Source of the DNA: Mytilus galloprovincialis
Taxonomy: Eukaryota > Mollusca > Bivalvia > Mytilida > Mytilidae
Direction: 5' to 3'
Length of the DNA stretch: 64,000 nt
Assembly: GCF_965363235.1 (NCBI RefSeq)
Contig: NC_134842.1
Location: forward strand, 6,599,112-6,663,111
The position numbers were made by a program, and so were the translations under genes. Each line of letters starts with the position of its first letter. The first letter of the stretch is position 1. The notes under the pieces were generated by a model. The model made no database searches. It was given only the letters and a program-made list of their open reading frames with translations, and was not told where the DNA came from. Shown here piece by piece: positions 31,501 through 46,500 of the stretch.

Positions 31501-34500
31501 GTAGGCCTATGTCTTAACATGTGATTCGGTATATTGAATGTATTATTATGAAACATTTATAAAAAAAAAACTTAGTAAGGTTTTTTTTCAAATTATGTTT
31601 GCCTTCTTAATTATGTATTGTATTTTATACTGCAAATAGTTGTGTTTATTTCCTAGATATAGTATCGCAGCTATAGTTTGTACAATGTCAATTTCATCAT
31701 TGAACACTTTTTCCGCAGTCAGGGGTTCATTAAGGGATGAAAAAAAGTTTGAAATTTGTGTTAAAATTTAAATAGCTATGAATTTATTTATGAAAAGTTG
31801 CAGTATAAAAACATTATTAGGTCAATGTCAGAAAAATATCAACATGTTTGTACTCAGGGTAAAACTGGGAAGGACTCGGTACAACCTCGCCCTTCCCCAG
31901 TTTCTCATCCTCATTAAAAAAAAGTTGATATTTTTCTTACATTGACCTAATATTGTATATATATTTATATATTTTATAGATAAATTAAATAGATCTAGCT
32001 TATATAGATCGGAAATTGCTGCTTCTTCGCAAAAAACGCGAAATATAAGAGTATAAGCAAAGACTGTTCAGCTCAGAGTTAGAATAATGTCAATGATGAC
32101 GAGATTATATATATATATGCAACATAATAAAGGTGTTCATGTTTATGCAACGTTATATATATTGGTACAGATTGTTAATGGTCTTCGTGTTCATGCATAT
32201 ATATAATAAAGGTTTGGGTTTTTTTCCAGTTTCGAATACAGAAGATAAACGAAACAAACACCGGTATAAAATTCCATCAGTTATCGGTAGACAGCTTTGT
32301 TCAACATGCACAAAATGGTGAATGTAAGAATTTTTATTTTTCGTTTTTGATTTTTTTCTAATTTTCTAATTTTCTTGGTTATCATATTATCTATACATTT
32401 TATACGTTTATATGTTAAGGTATAAAATAAGCTTTGAATAAATCTATCAGCGACTGCCAAAGATAATCATTCGAAACTAAAAAAACAATAATGATAATTA
32501 AGCAATGAGATATAAAAACAGCTAACTACTGACTAGGTTCTTAACTTGGATGTCGACAAATATTGTATCAAACTAGGAGTCGATACCTTACATATCTACT
32601 TCTTAAACTGTAACCAAATAAATAACACAAAGGTACACAAAAGAAAAACACTTAAAATCAACCGACATGATAGATAACAAACGTACAAGTGTAGGAAATG
32701 CAATGATAAAGAATACAATATCAAGTATTTACCCTGCTGGTATCGTACTATGCTATTACCTGACTTAAATGAATGAAAATTGAAAGAACAAGAATGTGTC
32801 CCTTGCACACGCATGCCCCATCCACACTATCATTTTCTATGTACAGTTGACCCTTGGGAAAAGGGGGAAATCTCTAATATGGCATTAAAATTAGAAAGAC
32901 CATACCATAGGAAACATGTGTACTAGGTGTTAAGTTGATTGGACTTCAACTTTGTAAGAAAATTCCTCGACCAAAAACTTTAACCAAAACTTTAATCTGA
33001 AGCGGGACGAACGGACGGACGAACAGACGAACAAACCAGAAAACACCATGCCCATAAATTGGGCATTAAAAAAACAGGAGCACACATAACATGTATGACT
33101 TAGGCATTTCGTTGGTTACGTTGCTATAAACCTACATCTAAGCAAGGGTAAAAAAAAATTTAAAAAGATGGAAAATATCACGTTAACCCTCAGCATTCTT
33201 TCATGGCTGTTTTGATGTTTTATGTCCTCAATTTGTTATATGCATTTGAATAAATCCTTTTTATTTCTTTTACCCGATAATACAACAACTTCAGTCGGAA
33301 TCAGGGTTTTATCCAAAAATAAATAGCAATACATTGTTACTTATTACATAAAATTGAGAATGGAAATGGGGAATGTGTCAAAGAGACAACAACCCGACCA
33401 AATAAAAAAAACAACAGCGGAAGGTCACCAACAGGTCTTCAATGTAGCGAGAAATTCCCGCACCCGGAGGTGTCCTTCAGCTGGCCCCTAAACAAATATA
33501 TACTAGTTCAGTGATAATGAACGCCATACTAATTTCCAAATTGTACACAAGAAACTAAAATTTAAATAATACAAGACTAACAAAGGCCAGAGGCTCCTGA
33601 CTTGGGACAGGCGCAAAAATGCGGCAGGGTTAAACATGTTTGTGAGATCTCAACCCTCCCCCTATACCTCTAACCAATGTAGAAAAGTAAAAACATAACA
33701 ATACGCACATTAAAATTCAGTTCAAGAGAAGTCCGAGTCTGATGTCAGAAGATGTAACCAAAGAAAATAAACAAAATGACAATAATACATAAATAACAAC
33801 AGACTACTAGCAGTTAACTGACATGCCAGCTCCATACTTCAATTAAACTGACTGAAAGATTATGATTTCATTATATGAACATCAGGCACAATCCTTCCCG
33901 TAAGGGGTTTAGTATCATACCATCATAACATATATGAGAAGAACATAACCCGTGTCATGCCAACAACTGTTTTTAAAATAAATGTGTTTAGTTCCGACGC
34001 AAAGACCTTATCAGTGACTCAATATTAACGCCAAAATATGCAATTTTTAATGACTTGACAACAGTATCGTAATTATATCCCTTCTTAATAAGTCTATTCA
34101 AAGGTTTTGTAAGTTTTTGAGGTGAATACTGACACCTTTGTGCTTTATAAAGAATATTTCCAAAAAAAATTGGATGTGAAATACCTGAACGTATAAGAAG
34201 TCTGCATGTTGAGCTATATTTACGAATGATGTCTTTATACCGATGATAAAATTTAGTAAATGTTTTGACTAGTTTGTGATATCGAAAACCCTGGTGTAAT
34301 AATTTTTCAGTAATACATAAATTTCTCTCGTTAAAATCTAAAACATTGTTACATACACGAGCGAATCGTACAAGTTGAGATATATAAAAACCGTAAGATG
34401 GTGACAATCAGTTGTTGTCCATTCATTTTTGATGTGTTTTTTCATTTGATTTTGCCATTTGATTAGGTACTTTCCGACATCTTTTTTTCCGTGTCTTGTC

Positions 34501-37500
34501 AAATTATCATGGAAAAAAAATAATAATTTGTTCCAACATTGAATATAAGTTCTTCGGAACACAGATGAATATGTGTGAACGTCCCATTATCTTTATCTTA
34601 CAGATGCTGACAATCCGTTCAAATGGGATCTTACTAAGAGGTATACTAGCATTCTTACATACACGTTGTGTATGAGAAATAATGTGTGCTCTCGTGTAAT
34701 TATGAATGTGTTTTATGTGTTGTGTCGTCTATTTCTTGTGTTTCTTGTTTGTCATGTTCTTTTCATTTCAGAAAAGATGAATTATATTTTAGTTTCGATT
34801 TCTAAAAGTATGACTAGATTTTGCTCAAAAATTTGACTTCATATTTTTGTTTAAATTGCTGTTTTTGTGCCTACATTTATTTGTTAACTGATGTATATTC
34901 TTCAAATAATCGTTCATTAATTTGCTTATAAAATCGTCCAAATTAATTTGTCTGTTTAGTTCGCGCATCATTATAAATATAACGGAATTTGGTGAGACTG
35001 TCCTCAAAGTGAGAGGTTTAGAGCTATAAAACCAGGTTTAATCCACCATTTTCTACATTTGAAAATGTCTCTACCAAGTCAGGAATATTGCAGTTGTTGT
35101 CCATTCATTTTTGATGTGTTTTTTCATTTGATTTTGCCATTTGATTAGGTACTTTCCGACTAGATTTTCCTCTGAGTTAAGTATTTTTGTGATTTTACTT
35201 TTTACTTATACAAAGTCCTAAATATGATTTTGTATATAAAATCGTACATGTATGTATTAATGAATTTAAATAAATTTATTTAAATAGTTGTTATTTTTAG
35301 ATTTTTGTTCGAAATGGAACCGGATGGTTTGGTTCATTTCATTCACTATCACCAGGAAGATAAGACAGAAATGGTCACCTTAAAGAAAGCTTTGGTTGGA
35401 ACAATGTCAGCTAAATTCCAAGTAAAAGAAGTATAATACATAAAAAGCATAGCCCTTGCAATAGCTTTAAAAACCCTGTTTATTTATTTATACAACGCAT
35501 TGTATGTATCGGATCTTTGGCCGTTCGGTTTTTGTAAAATATGTAGCACTTAGAACGTTTTAAAAAAATATACAAGGGTTATAAAATGACAAAAGTTACT
35601 AATAGAAAGAAAAAACATATAAGAGACATATAATAACAATTTACCGAATACTTTGTATTATATTGCCAAAGAACATGTGGACTGTGGACATTTTAAAAAA
35701 AAACCTAATTATGAATTCGATTTAGTGTGTTAAAAACATCAATATGTTATAGGATAAAACATTGCAATATATTTTTTCCAGAGAAGCGACCACCAGACAT
35801 GGAGGTATTTATCAACTGATGGCGATCATGGTGGTAATATGTCAAAATAAAATGCATTTTATGCAATCAATTAGCTAGTAATATGTATATTACTTTTTTC
35901 ATAGAATTAAAAGTTTCATTCATTATACAAAATGTATATATGAAATATAAATCTTCTAGCAACCTGGTCGTATATGCACTCATCATAGATACATTGATTA
36001 AAATTGTTTGCGCCAAACATGCGTTTTGTTTTCAAATGACACATCAGTGACACTCGAAACAAAAGAGTAAAAAAGGCCAAATAAGGTACAAAGTTGAAGA
36101 GAAGTGAAGACTAAACATGTGATAATCCGAAAAATTTTGTTTCAAGTCTAAATTGAAATTAGAAAACATTAGATATTATGGAAAAAGGATATAAAACAGT
36201 TGTTGGCATGACACGGGTTATGTTCTTCTCATATATGTTATGATGGTGTGATACTAAACCCCTAACGGAAAGGATTGTGCCTAATATTCATATGATGAAA
36301 TCATAATCTTTCAATCAGTTTTATTAAAGTCTGGAGCTGGCATGTCAGTTAACTGCTAGTAGTATGTTGTTATTTAGGTAAAATTGTCATTTTGTTTATA
36401 TATATTTTCTTTAGTTACATCTTCTGACATCAGACTCGGACTTCTCTTGAATTGAAATTTAAATGTACGTATTGTTATGCGTTTACTTTTCTACATTGAC
36501 TAGAGGTATAGGGGGAGGGTTGAGATCTCATAAACATGTTTAACCCCGCCGCATTTTTACGCCTGTCCCAAGTCAGGAGCCTCTGGTCTTTGTTAGTCTT
36601 GTATTATTTTAATTTTAGTTTCTTGTGTACAATTTGGAAATAGTATGGCGTTTATTATCACTGAACTAGTATATATTTATTGAGGGGCAGGCTGAAGGAC
36701 GCGTCCGGGAGCGGGAATTTCTCGTTACATTGAAGACCTGTTGGTGACCTCCTGCTGTTGTTTTTCTATGGTCGGGTTGTTGTCTCTTTGATACATTCCC
36801 CATTTCCATTCTCATTTTTATATGTAAATTCTAACACTGTTTCAGGTTACCTTGATCACAAGTATGATGGGGAAAAGACAACCAACGGATACACACTGAC
36901 ACGTCATCATTATAGTTCCCGAACTGTCATGAGAACACATAAAAAGGTAAGCACTGACTTCGATTCATAGTTCTGAGAAATATAAGAATATCATTATGAA
37001 ACAACTATTTTTCTAACCAATATATGCCATTGATATGTATCTGTCTAGAATTAGCTATAAGTATCATAAAGATCTAGAGAAAAAAGTTCAGAACTCTGAA
37101 GTTCGAAAATATTGTCACAGATCTTTTTTATTCAGCAAGTTAAGAAATGGTATCTGTGAATCTGAAGAAAACAGGAATACTTGTGTAAGTAATGAATATA
37201 AATGACAGTCTTATAACCTGTGGACACCAGTGTGAAGATAGCCGTTGATAAAAGCCAGTTCAAAATTCACGAAATATCAATATAAATGTTTATGAAACGA
37301 TCTGCGTTTTGGGAATATGTTTTAAAGTGCTAACATCAGTGCTATTGTTTCGCACCAAGTTTCAGGTTACCCCTCTCGGACACGAATAGTGAAGTTTGAT
37401 TTACCGTCTATAACATTTTTCCGTTTGTACAAACTTTTTTATTACAGGTGATGCATGTTGATCATTCTGATAATATCAGGGAAGTGAAAGCTTTCGATAA

Positions 37501-40500
37501 TATTACCATGAATGGTGATGCTCCAGCCACACAGCGCACTCTAGGGTATGTAATGCATTATTAAGAAACCTTCCTGGCGAATTCAGTACTAGTGATATTT
37601 TGCCTCGTGTCGCACTTTTTATAAGCTATCACATTATCAACCTGTTATACTGTCGATACTCCATATATCGAATTTTGATCACGGATCATTATACTTTTAA
37701 TAATCATATGTGCATCGTACAGAGTCTGAGAAGATATCATCCATGAACGCAATCAGAACCCTCAGGTCTAAGAAAGATTTGCAACATTATGGTCGAAAGA
37801 AAAAGACGAAAAGACGACATTAAAAAAAACACAAATCCAAAATTAATTGGATGAAGTAAACTCGTGTTTTCCGGCTAACCATTATTTAATGTATATCTAT
37901 ATACTATTTCATGTAAATGTGCTGATGTTCAAACGGTGAAAAAGCATATTAAGATATCGGATCCGAAGTGTCTAGTCTAACTAATTTATTTACCACGATA
38001 CATAGGATTTTAATTTCTCTCTGAACACTAAGACAAAATACAGGAATGTGAGTTTTACATATATAATTATATTCTTTGTCTGAAATTAAGCCCAACATTG
38101 CTCTATTAAGGTTTTTTTATTTTTTTATTTAAAGAAGACTGGTGTATTTGTTCCAGACCATACGAGTATTTGAACCATCGGCGTACGGTCTAATACTAGA
38201 TGGCCATACATTGGTTAATTTTAGACAAACATTTATCAAAATCTTTTACTGAGTTTTACAAATGATCATTATTCATGTTACTAGTATTACAATTATATAA
38301 ATAAATTATTCGACCTTTTAAACTTTTTTGGATTCGAGCGTCACACTGATGAGTCTTTTGTAGACGAAACGCGCGCCTGGCGTATATACAATATTTAATC
38401 CTGGTAGCTAGGATGAGTTTATTTGAATAAGTGAACATTCAATCAATTGAAATTAAGCAATTATTGAATTGTCTTTCTGAATCCTATTTAAATTTGGCAC
38501 TCTCTATCAGGGCGACACTTGCTGGCTTTTTATCTTTTGTTCATGCATGTTCTTTGGTATAATTGCATTTCTTGCCAGAAAGAGAAAAGCTGGCTTGTTT
38601 TGCAGAGGCCGTTGTAATTAGAATCCTTCTGTCTTCCAATGTGCATTTTCAATTTTTCTTGTCAATGGTTCACTATCACCATTATCATAACAAGAGGTTA
38701 ATATGCCAAATTCACATGATACTGAGTTGTACAAACTTTCATCTGTACCAATTATATCATCCACCCTACATAATAATCGGTGAAGATCAACAACTGATAT
38801 TCTTAGAGTAACAAACATAACAAGGCTACCTTTTTTTAATCTTTGCATGAGTTTGCGATATTTTTGTAATTTTTTACAGTATTTTTGACGTTTTTTTAAA
38901 AGTAAAGTTCCAAATATAAACTTTTGAGATTCAAGTACCACCGGAGACTGTCGATCTATAAACATAAACATATATATAAACAAATAGCGACCTCGTGCAA
39001 TTTGATTTTTCTGGGTCTGTTTGATTTCATGTTAATTGTCGTTTTACCTGAAAAAGAATGATTTTTAGGTGGATCCGATTCGTCAACGTAATTGCGGTAC
39101 ACGATTGTTTTGCTTTCAATATTGAAATTCTGTTCCTTTTAAAGGTCGGCTGACCACGATTTATACATGAGTAACCAATATTTAGCTATTGTGTTAAATT
39201 GAAGGTCACATGAATACGGATTCACTGAGGTCGAATTATTTACTTGCAAGTGGATAATTTATCAGCAGTGTTTCTTTGCTTATCTTTACAGAATTGAGTC
39301 AACCTGATCAAATTCAAGTGGGTTGGTAAAAGCTCATTATGATTTCATCTTTTCACTTATATTTAATTATGATTAAACTATACATGTACACTTGAAAAAC
39401 CATATTCCATTTTTTCCTTACCTCGTAGCTAGTATAGTGTCCCGTTAAACATGCTACAAGTACCAAAATGTTTGGGTTATATAAGCTACGTTTGGCTGGG
39501 TCTTTTATTCTATAGTTAGTATAATAGTCCTAGTGATTGGGAAGTAGTTACTCCATCTGAGTGAAGAACTAAACATATCATATATCATGTATATATCTTT
39601 ATCAAATATTGGTGATGGGTGCACGATACGGAGGTCGTCGCAAAAATAAATGATTAATTTGTTAATTTCGAGCCATTCTTTTTTAAATTTGTCTCAAGAG
39701 AACTGAATCCTTCGCATTAATCCATCTAGTTATCATAAATAATTTGGGTAAATGGTCCCACCTGTTTGTTGCAGGAAATTGGCAGGTTATTAGATATACC
39801 AAATTTCAAAGGTAGGTAACTCTTTAGGCGGCCATTTAAAAAAAAGTTTCAGCTTACTTTTGAAGTTTCTACTTTTCTTACAGCTCACCTTTGCCAGTCG
39901 ACAGAGAAATTAAAGTCTATTCCTCAGGAGGTGATAATCGTAATTCTATATTTTGCTCACAACTGCAGTTGATAGCGCTGGAATTATTATAGAACATTTA
40001 TATAAAATAAATACACACAAAAAAAAATACAAACATAAATATAAACAAACAAATATCATTCTACAAACCAAGAACACAAAGAAAGGAACTATTCATGAAC
40101 ACATAAAAAAAATCAAGTCAATATGATAAAGGAATTGGTGAAATAGAAGAATAAAACTAAAAATGTAGATTATTTTTTTTTAATAAGAAAATAAAAAATA
40201 TGATTTAAAAAAGATAAGAATGGTAAGGTTACAGTTAATACTTTATTAAAATGTATATACATTGTATTATAATTGTCTAAAAAAACAACTATAAACATGT
40301 ACATGTACTTGTGTTGTACATTTGAGTCTGATTTCAAAGTGCCTGTGTACAAATGTTGTATAATCCTTATGGTATACATTAGTCCAAACAAGAAAAAAAT
40401 AAATATAGCCTTGCCAGACGTCATAATTTTTTGGACTAGGTATACATGTACAACAGTGTATTACTATATGCTCCAATGATTGAACTATCTATATTTTGTA

Positions 40501-43500
40501 TTTTAGATTTTCCAGGTATCTCAGCCACAGCTGAAACAAGAATACATCTAACACTGAAAAGGTTTGTATACGGTTATATTATATATTATGCAGGGTTTCC
40601 CCTGGGTCAATTACTTTTTTCGCCACCTCTTTAGCCAAAACAATATATTTTTCGCCACTTTATTATTTGTTTCGCCAAGTAACACAAATATATTTTTCTA
40701 TTAAAATTTTTCTTTTTTAGCTCACCTGGCCCGAAGGGCCAAGTGAGCTTTTCTCATCACTTGGCGTCCGTCGTCCGTCATCGTCGTCGTCTGTCGTCGT
40801 TAACTTTTACAAAAATCTTCTCCTCTGAAACTACTGGGCCAAATTAAACCAAACTTGGCCACAATCATCATTGGGGTATCTAGTTTAAAAAATGTGTGGC
40901 GTGACCCGCCAAACCAACCAAGATGGCCGCCATGGCTAAAAATAGAACATAGGGGTTAAATGCAGTTTTTGGCTTATAACTCAAAAACCAAAGCATTTAG
41001 AGCAAATCTGACACGGGGTAAAATTGTTTATCAGGTCAAGATCTATCTGCCCTGAAATTTTCAGATGAATCGGACAACCCGTTGTTGGGTTGCTGCCCCT
41101 GAATTGGTAATTTTAGGTAAATTTTGCTGTTTTTGGTTATTTTCTTGAATATTATTATCGATAGAGATAAACTGTAAACAGCAATAATGTTCAGCAAAGT
41201 AAGATCTACAAATAAGTCAACATAACCAAAATGGTCAATTGACCCCTTTAGGAGTTATTGCCCTTTATAGTCAATTTTTAACCATTTTTTGTAAATCTTA
41301 GTAATCTTTTACAAAAATCTTCTCCTCTGAAACTACCAAGCCAAATTAAAACAAACTTGGCCACAATCATGATTGGGGTATATAGTTTAAAAAATGTGTG
41401 GCGTGACCCAGCCAATTAACCAAGATGGCCGCCATGGCTAAAAATAGAACATAGGGGTAAAATGCAGTTTTTGGCTTATAACTCAAAAACCAAAGCATTT
41501 AGAGCAAATCTGACAGGGAGTAAAATTGTTTATCAGTTCAAGATCTATCTGCCCTGAAATTTTCAGATGAATTGGACAACACGTTGTTGGGTTGCTGCCC
41601 CTGAATTGGTAATTTTAGGGAAATTTTGCTGTTTTTCGTTATTATCTTGAATATTATTATAGATAGAGATAAACTGTAAACAGAAATAATGTTCATCAAA
41701 GTAAGATCTACAAATAAGTCAACATGATCAAAATGGTCAGTTAACCCCTTTATGAGTTATTGCTCTTTACAGTCAATTTTTAACCATTTTACGTAAATCT
41801 TAGTAATCTTTTACAAAAATCTTCTCCTCTAAAACTACCAGGATAAATTAAAACAAACTTGGCCGCAATCATTATTGGGGTACCTAGTTTAAAAAATGTG
41901 TGGCATGACCTGGCCAACCAACCAACATGGCTGCCATGGCTAAAAATAGAACATAGGGGTAAAATGCAGTTTTTGGCTAAAACTCAAAAACCAAAGCATT
42001 TAGAGCAAATCTGACAGGGAGTAAAATTGTTTATCAGGTCAAGATCAATCTGCCATGAAATTTGCAGATGGATCGGACAACCTGCTGTTAGGTTGCTGCC
42101 CCTGAATTAGTCATTTTAAGGAAATTTTGCCGTTTTTTGTTATTATCTTGAATATTATTATAGATAGAGATAAACTTTAAACAGCAACAATGTACAACAA
42201 AGTAAGACCCAAAAATAAGTTAACATGACCAAAATGGTCAATTGACCCCTTAAGGAGTTATTGTCCTTTATAGTGCATTTTTAACAATTTTCATAAAATT
42301 TGTAAATTTTAACTAACATTTTCGACTAAAACTTTTAGGCCAAGTTCAATATAGATAGAAATAATTGTAAACAGCAAGAATGTTCAGTAAAGTAAGATGT
42401 ACAAACACATCACCATCACCAAAACACAATTTTGTCATGAATTCAAATGCATCCTTTGTTTAATATTCACATAGACCAAGGTGAGCGACACAGGCTCTTT
42501 GGAGCCTCTAGTTTTCGAGCCCCCCCCCCCTAAAAAAGAAGTGGTTTTTACAATAGATCAAAGTATCTTATCACTTGGAATTGATCCCTCGTGTAAGGTG
42601 TAATCATTACATTGGAGGGTTACTCTCATGCCAACCTTTTGAATCGATTTTTCCATAACGACAGTTTTCTTTTCTAAACCATCGTAAATAAGTAAAACTA
42701 TATGCTTGAAACACGTGTGTCACTGAAACGACTTTGAATTACCCACTCAAATAAATGATCTATACGAAAGTTAAATAATAAAGTTTTAAATCAGAGACTT
42801 TTCTTGCTTTTGGACATTTTTCGTCATAACAATAATTTTCTTTTCTGGACTATCATTTTAAAAAAGGAGAGAAAGCGAAAAACTTTGCTTCAAACACGTG
42901 CGTTCCTTTTGTGACATTTGACAAAAGCCATTTAACCATATCATACAATCAACACCTTAATTAATTAGTCCTTTGATGTCGATAGCTATGAATGCAATCA
43001 GCTGGTTATTGATTTTCTGTCAAAATCTTAACGAGTTCAAGGTGAATTCCGAGTATTGTCTGATCGGTAAAGTCAGAGAAACCTGAAAAAAGTAAATAAA
43101 CAAGATGGCTGAAATTAATCGTTCTATATATTTCTATCGCCAAATTCTTTCGCCAATGACGAATTTTAATCACCATAATTATTATTTTTTCGCAAATTGC
43201 GAAAATGGGGACTGCCAGCGGAAACCCTGTATTATGCCTTTTATAAATTATACATACATGACATATTGTTCATGTTGTTACATCATGCATATACAATGTA
43301 TTGGTACAAAATGCAAAAAGTTAAAATAAAAGTTTAAAACAAATCAAATAAGTCTCTTTTAAATATGTACTATTTAATTAATATCTACCCATATATGGAC
43401 CATAATTCGGTATTCAGCTTTTGGTTTCTTTTTCTATCCTTTTTTATTAGTTCTAAAACTTTAACTTTTATTCTGTGGGTTGTGTTGGTATTTGAATAGT

Positions 43501-46500
43501 ATGAATGGAACAATTGAGTTTTTCGAGAAAAAATTAATACATTTTGATTCACCGTTTACGTGACAGGAAACCAAACAGGAAAGCAATTTTTATTTTCTTT
43601 ATTTTGCACAATATATTTCAAAAGACATAAATGAACACCATTACTAGTGTGACTTGCTTCATGTTAATATTTAAAATCTATTTTCAATGTTAAATTCAAG
43701 TTTTTTTTAAACGTGACAGGAAACCATAAGAAACCGAAAGCATTTTTTTAGTTTTATTTTATTGCAAAATCTGCATAAAATAATCTGAACAGTATACTTT
43801 TTCTTAAAATCCATCTTAAATGTAACAGTATTATAAAACTCCTAAATATGTGCTTGTTTTGAAAACAATTAGTACAATTTATTCAGAAATTTCCATATTT
43901 TCTTTATTGATACAGGATACCATAATCGTTGTATCTTGATGTTTTAGCCAAAAAAATATTTTTATATTTGGTTTTGAACTTCCAGTTATATACAATTTAT
44001 TCCAAATCATTGGCAATGTAAAATTCTTTAAATCCAGTAAAGAAAAAAACTTTTAACTTGGAATTAAAATCTTTAAAATAGGCACCATGTGATATTTGTG
44101 ACCTGTACACCATCTACATGGTTTCCTCATTTTAACCTACTTTAGTGGGCTAAAATCAAGAAAGTACTTCCTTTCAAGTCATGCCTGGTAAAAGTTTACT
44201 TTTCCTTTGACAAGTTTATTGTGTTTCTGAAAGGTGTTTGCAGAACATGAATAAAAAAACTTAATTAAAAATTGTGACAAAGATACCATCTTTGTACATT
44301 CCAAGTGTAACGGTATATTAACATGTATTTTTTATTAAATGATCTTTATTCACCTAAAATATCCAGTAATATTTACTGCTGAAGCAAAATCAATCCAACG
44401 AACATCGGCACCATGATAAAAGAGGTAATTTCGATTGAATTTTCCAAGGACCCTTTACATCGTTATTGGGAGACGAAGTGTGTTAAAACGTCGGTCAAAT
44501 CTGAAATCGATTTTGTCAAGTCATTGGGCATTTGTTTTCACACAAGATTGTATGTAGCATTATGCACATAGGAAAAATAATAGACCCCCGGCGCAATCTC
44601 TTTGAAAATTGAATTTTCCTTTTTAGCTCACCTGGCCTAAAAGGCCGTGTGAGCTTTTCTCATCACTTGGCGTCCGTGTCGACGTCGTCGTCTATCGTCG
44701 TTAACAATTTTTCAAACATCTTCTCCTCTGAAACTACTGAATGGATTTGAATGAAACTTAGCATGATTGTTCCTTAGTATATCCTGCACAAAATGTGCGC
44801 TTCGATTTTTGATCCTTCAAAAAACATGGCCGCCGTTACTTAAAATAGAACATAGGGGTCAAATGCAGTTTTTGGCTTATATCTCAAAAACGAAAGCATT
44901 TAGAGCAAATCTGACATGGGTTAAAAATGTTCATTAGGTCAATATCTATCAGCCCTGAAATTTTCAGATGAATCAAACAACCAATTGTTGGGTTGCTGCC
45001 ACTTAATTGGTAATTTTAAGGAAATTTTGCAGTTTTTGGTCATTATCTTGAATATTATTATAGATAAAGATAAACTGTAAACAGCAAAAGTGATCAGCAA
45101 AGTAAGATCTACAAATAAGTTAATATGACCAAAATTGTCAATTGACCCCTTAAGGGGTTATTGTCCTTTAATGACAATTTTTCACAATTTGTTCATCATA
45201 TTTGCTATCTTTAAAAAATCTTCTCCTCTGAAACTACTGAATGGATTTGGTTAAAACTTAGCATGATTGTTCCTTAGATTATCCTGCACAAAGTGTGTGC
45301 TTAGATTTTTGATCCGTCAAAAAACATGGCCGCCATTACTTAAAATAGAACATAGGGGTCAAATGCAGTTTTGGGCTTATATCTCAAAAACGAAAGCATT
45401 TAGAGCAAATCTGACATGGGATAAAAATGTTCATTAGGTCAAGATCTATCAGCCCTGAAATTTTCAGATGAATCAAACAAATCGTTGTTGGGTTGCTGCC
45501 ACTTAATTGGTAATTTTAAGGAAATTTTGCAGTTTTTGGTCATTATCTTGAATATTATTATAGATAAAGATAAACTGTAAACAGCAAAAGTGATCAGCAA
45601 AGTAAGATCTACAAATAAGTTAATATGACCAAAATTGTCAATTGACCCCTTAAGGGGTTATTGTCCTTTAATGACAATTTTTCACAATTTGTTCATCATA
45701 TTTGCTATCTTTAAAAAATCTTCTCCTCTGAAACTACTGAATGGATTTGGTTAAAACTTAGCATGATTGTTCCTTAGATTATCCTGCACAAAGTGTGTGC
45801 TTAGATTTTTGATCCGTCAAAAAACATGGCCGCCATTACTTAAAATAGAACATAGGGGTCAAATGCAGTTTTGGGCTTATATCTCAAAAACGAAAGCATT
45901 TAGAGCAAATCTGACATGGGTTACAAATGTTCATTAGGTCAATATCTATCAGCCCTGAAATTTTCAGATGAATCAAACAACCAATTGTTGGGTTGCTGCC
46001 ACTTAATTGGTAATTTTAAGGAAATTTTGCAGTTTTTGGTCATTATCTTGAATATTATTATAGATAAAGATAAACTGTAAACAGCAAAAATGATCAGCAA
46101 AGTAAGATCTACAAATAAGTTTTATATGACCAAAATTGTCAATTGACCCCTTAAGGGGTTATTGTCCTTTAATGACAATTTTTCACAATTTGTTCATCAT
46201 ATTTGCTATCTTTAAAAAATCTTCTCCTCTGAAACTACTGAATGGATTTGGTTAAAACTTAGCATGATTGTTCCTTAGATTATCCTGCACAAAGTGTGTG
46301 CTTAGATTTTTGATCTGTCAAAAAACATGGCCGCCATTACTTAAAACAGAACATAGGGGTCAAATGCAGTTTTGGGCTTATATCTCAAAAACGAAAGCAT
46401 TTAGAGCAAATCTGACATGGGTTAAAAATGTTCATTAGGTCAATATCTATCAGCCCTGAAATTTTCAGATGAATCAAACAACCAATTGTTGGGTTGCTGC

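Noticed and set aside
38618-38983. 121-codon open frame on the minus strand in LLTP intron 7
   Set aside because: No recognised motif, no splice context and low-complexity Lys-rich content; it overlaps an open frame on the other strand. Left as unknown.
40270-40480. Overlapping open frames on both strands
   Set aside because: AT-rich chance frames with no motif or splice support.
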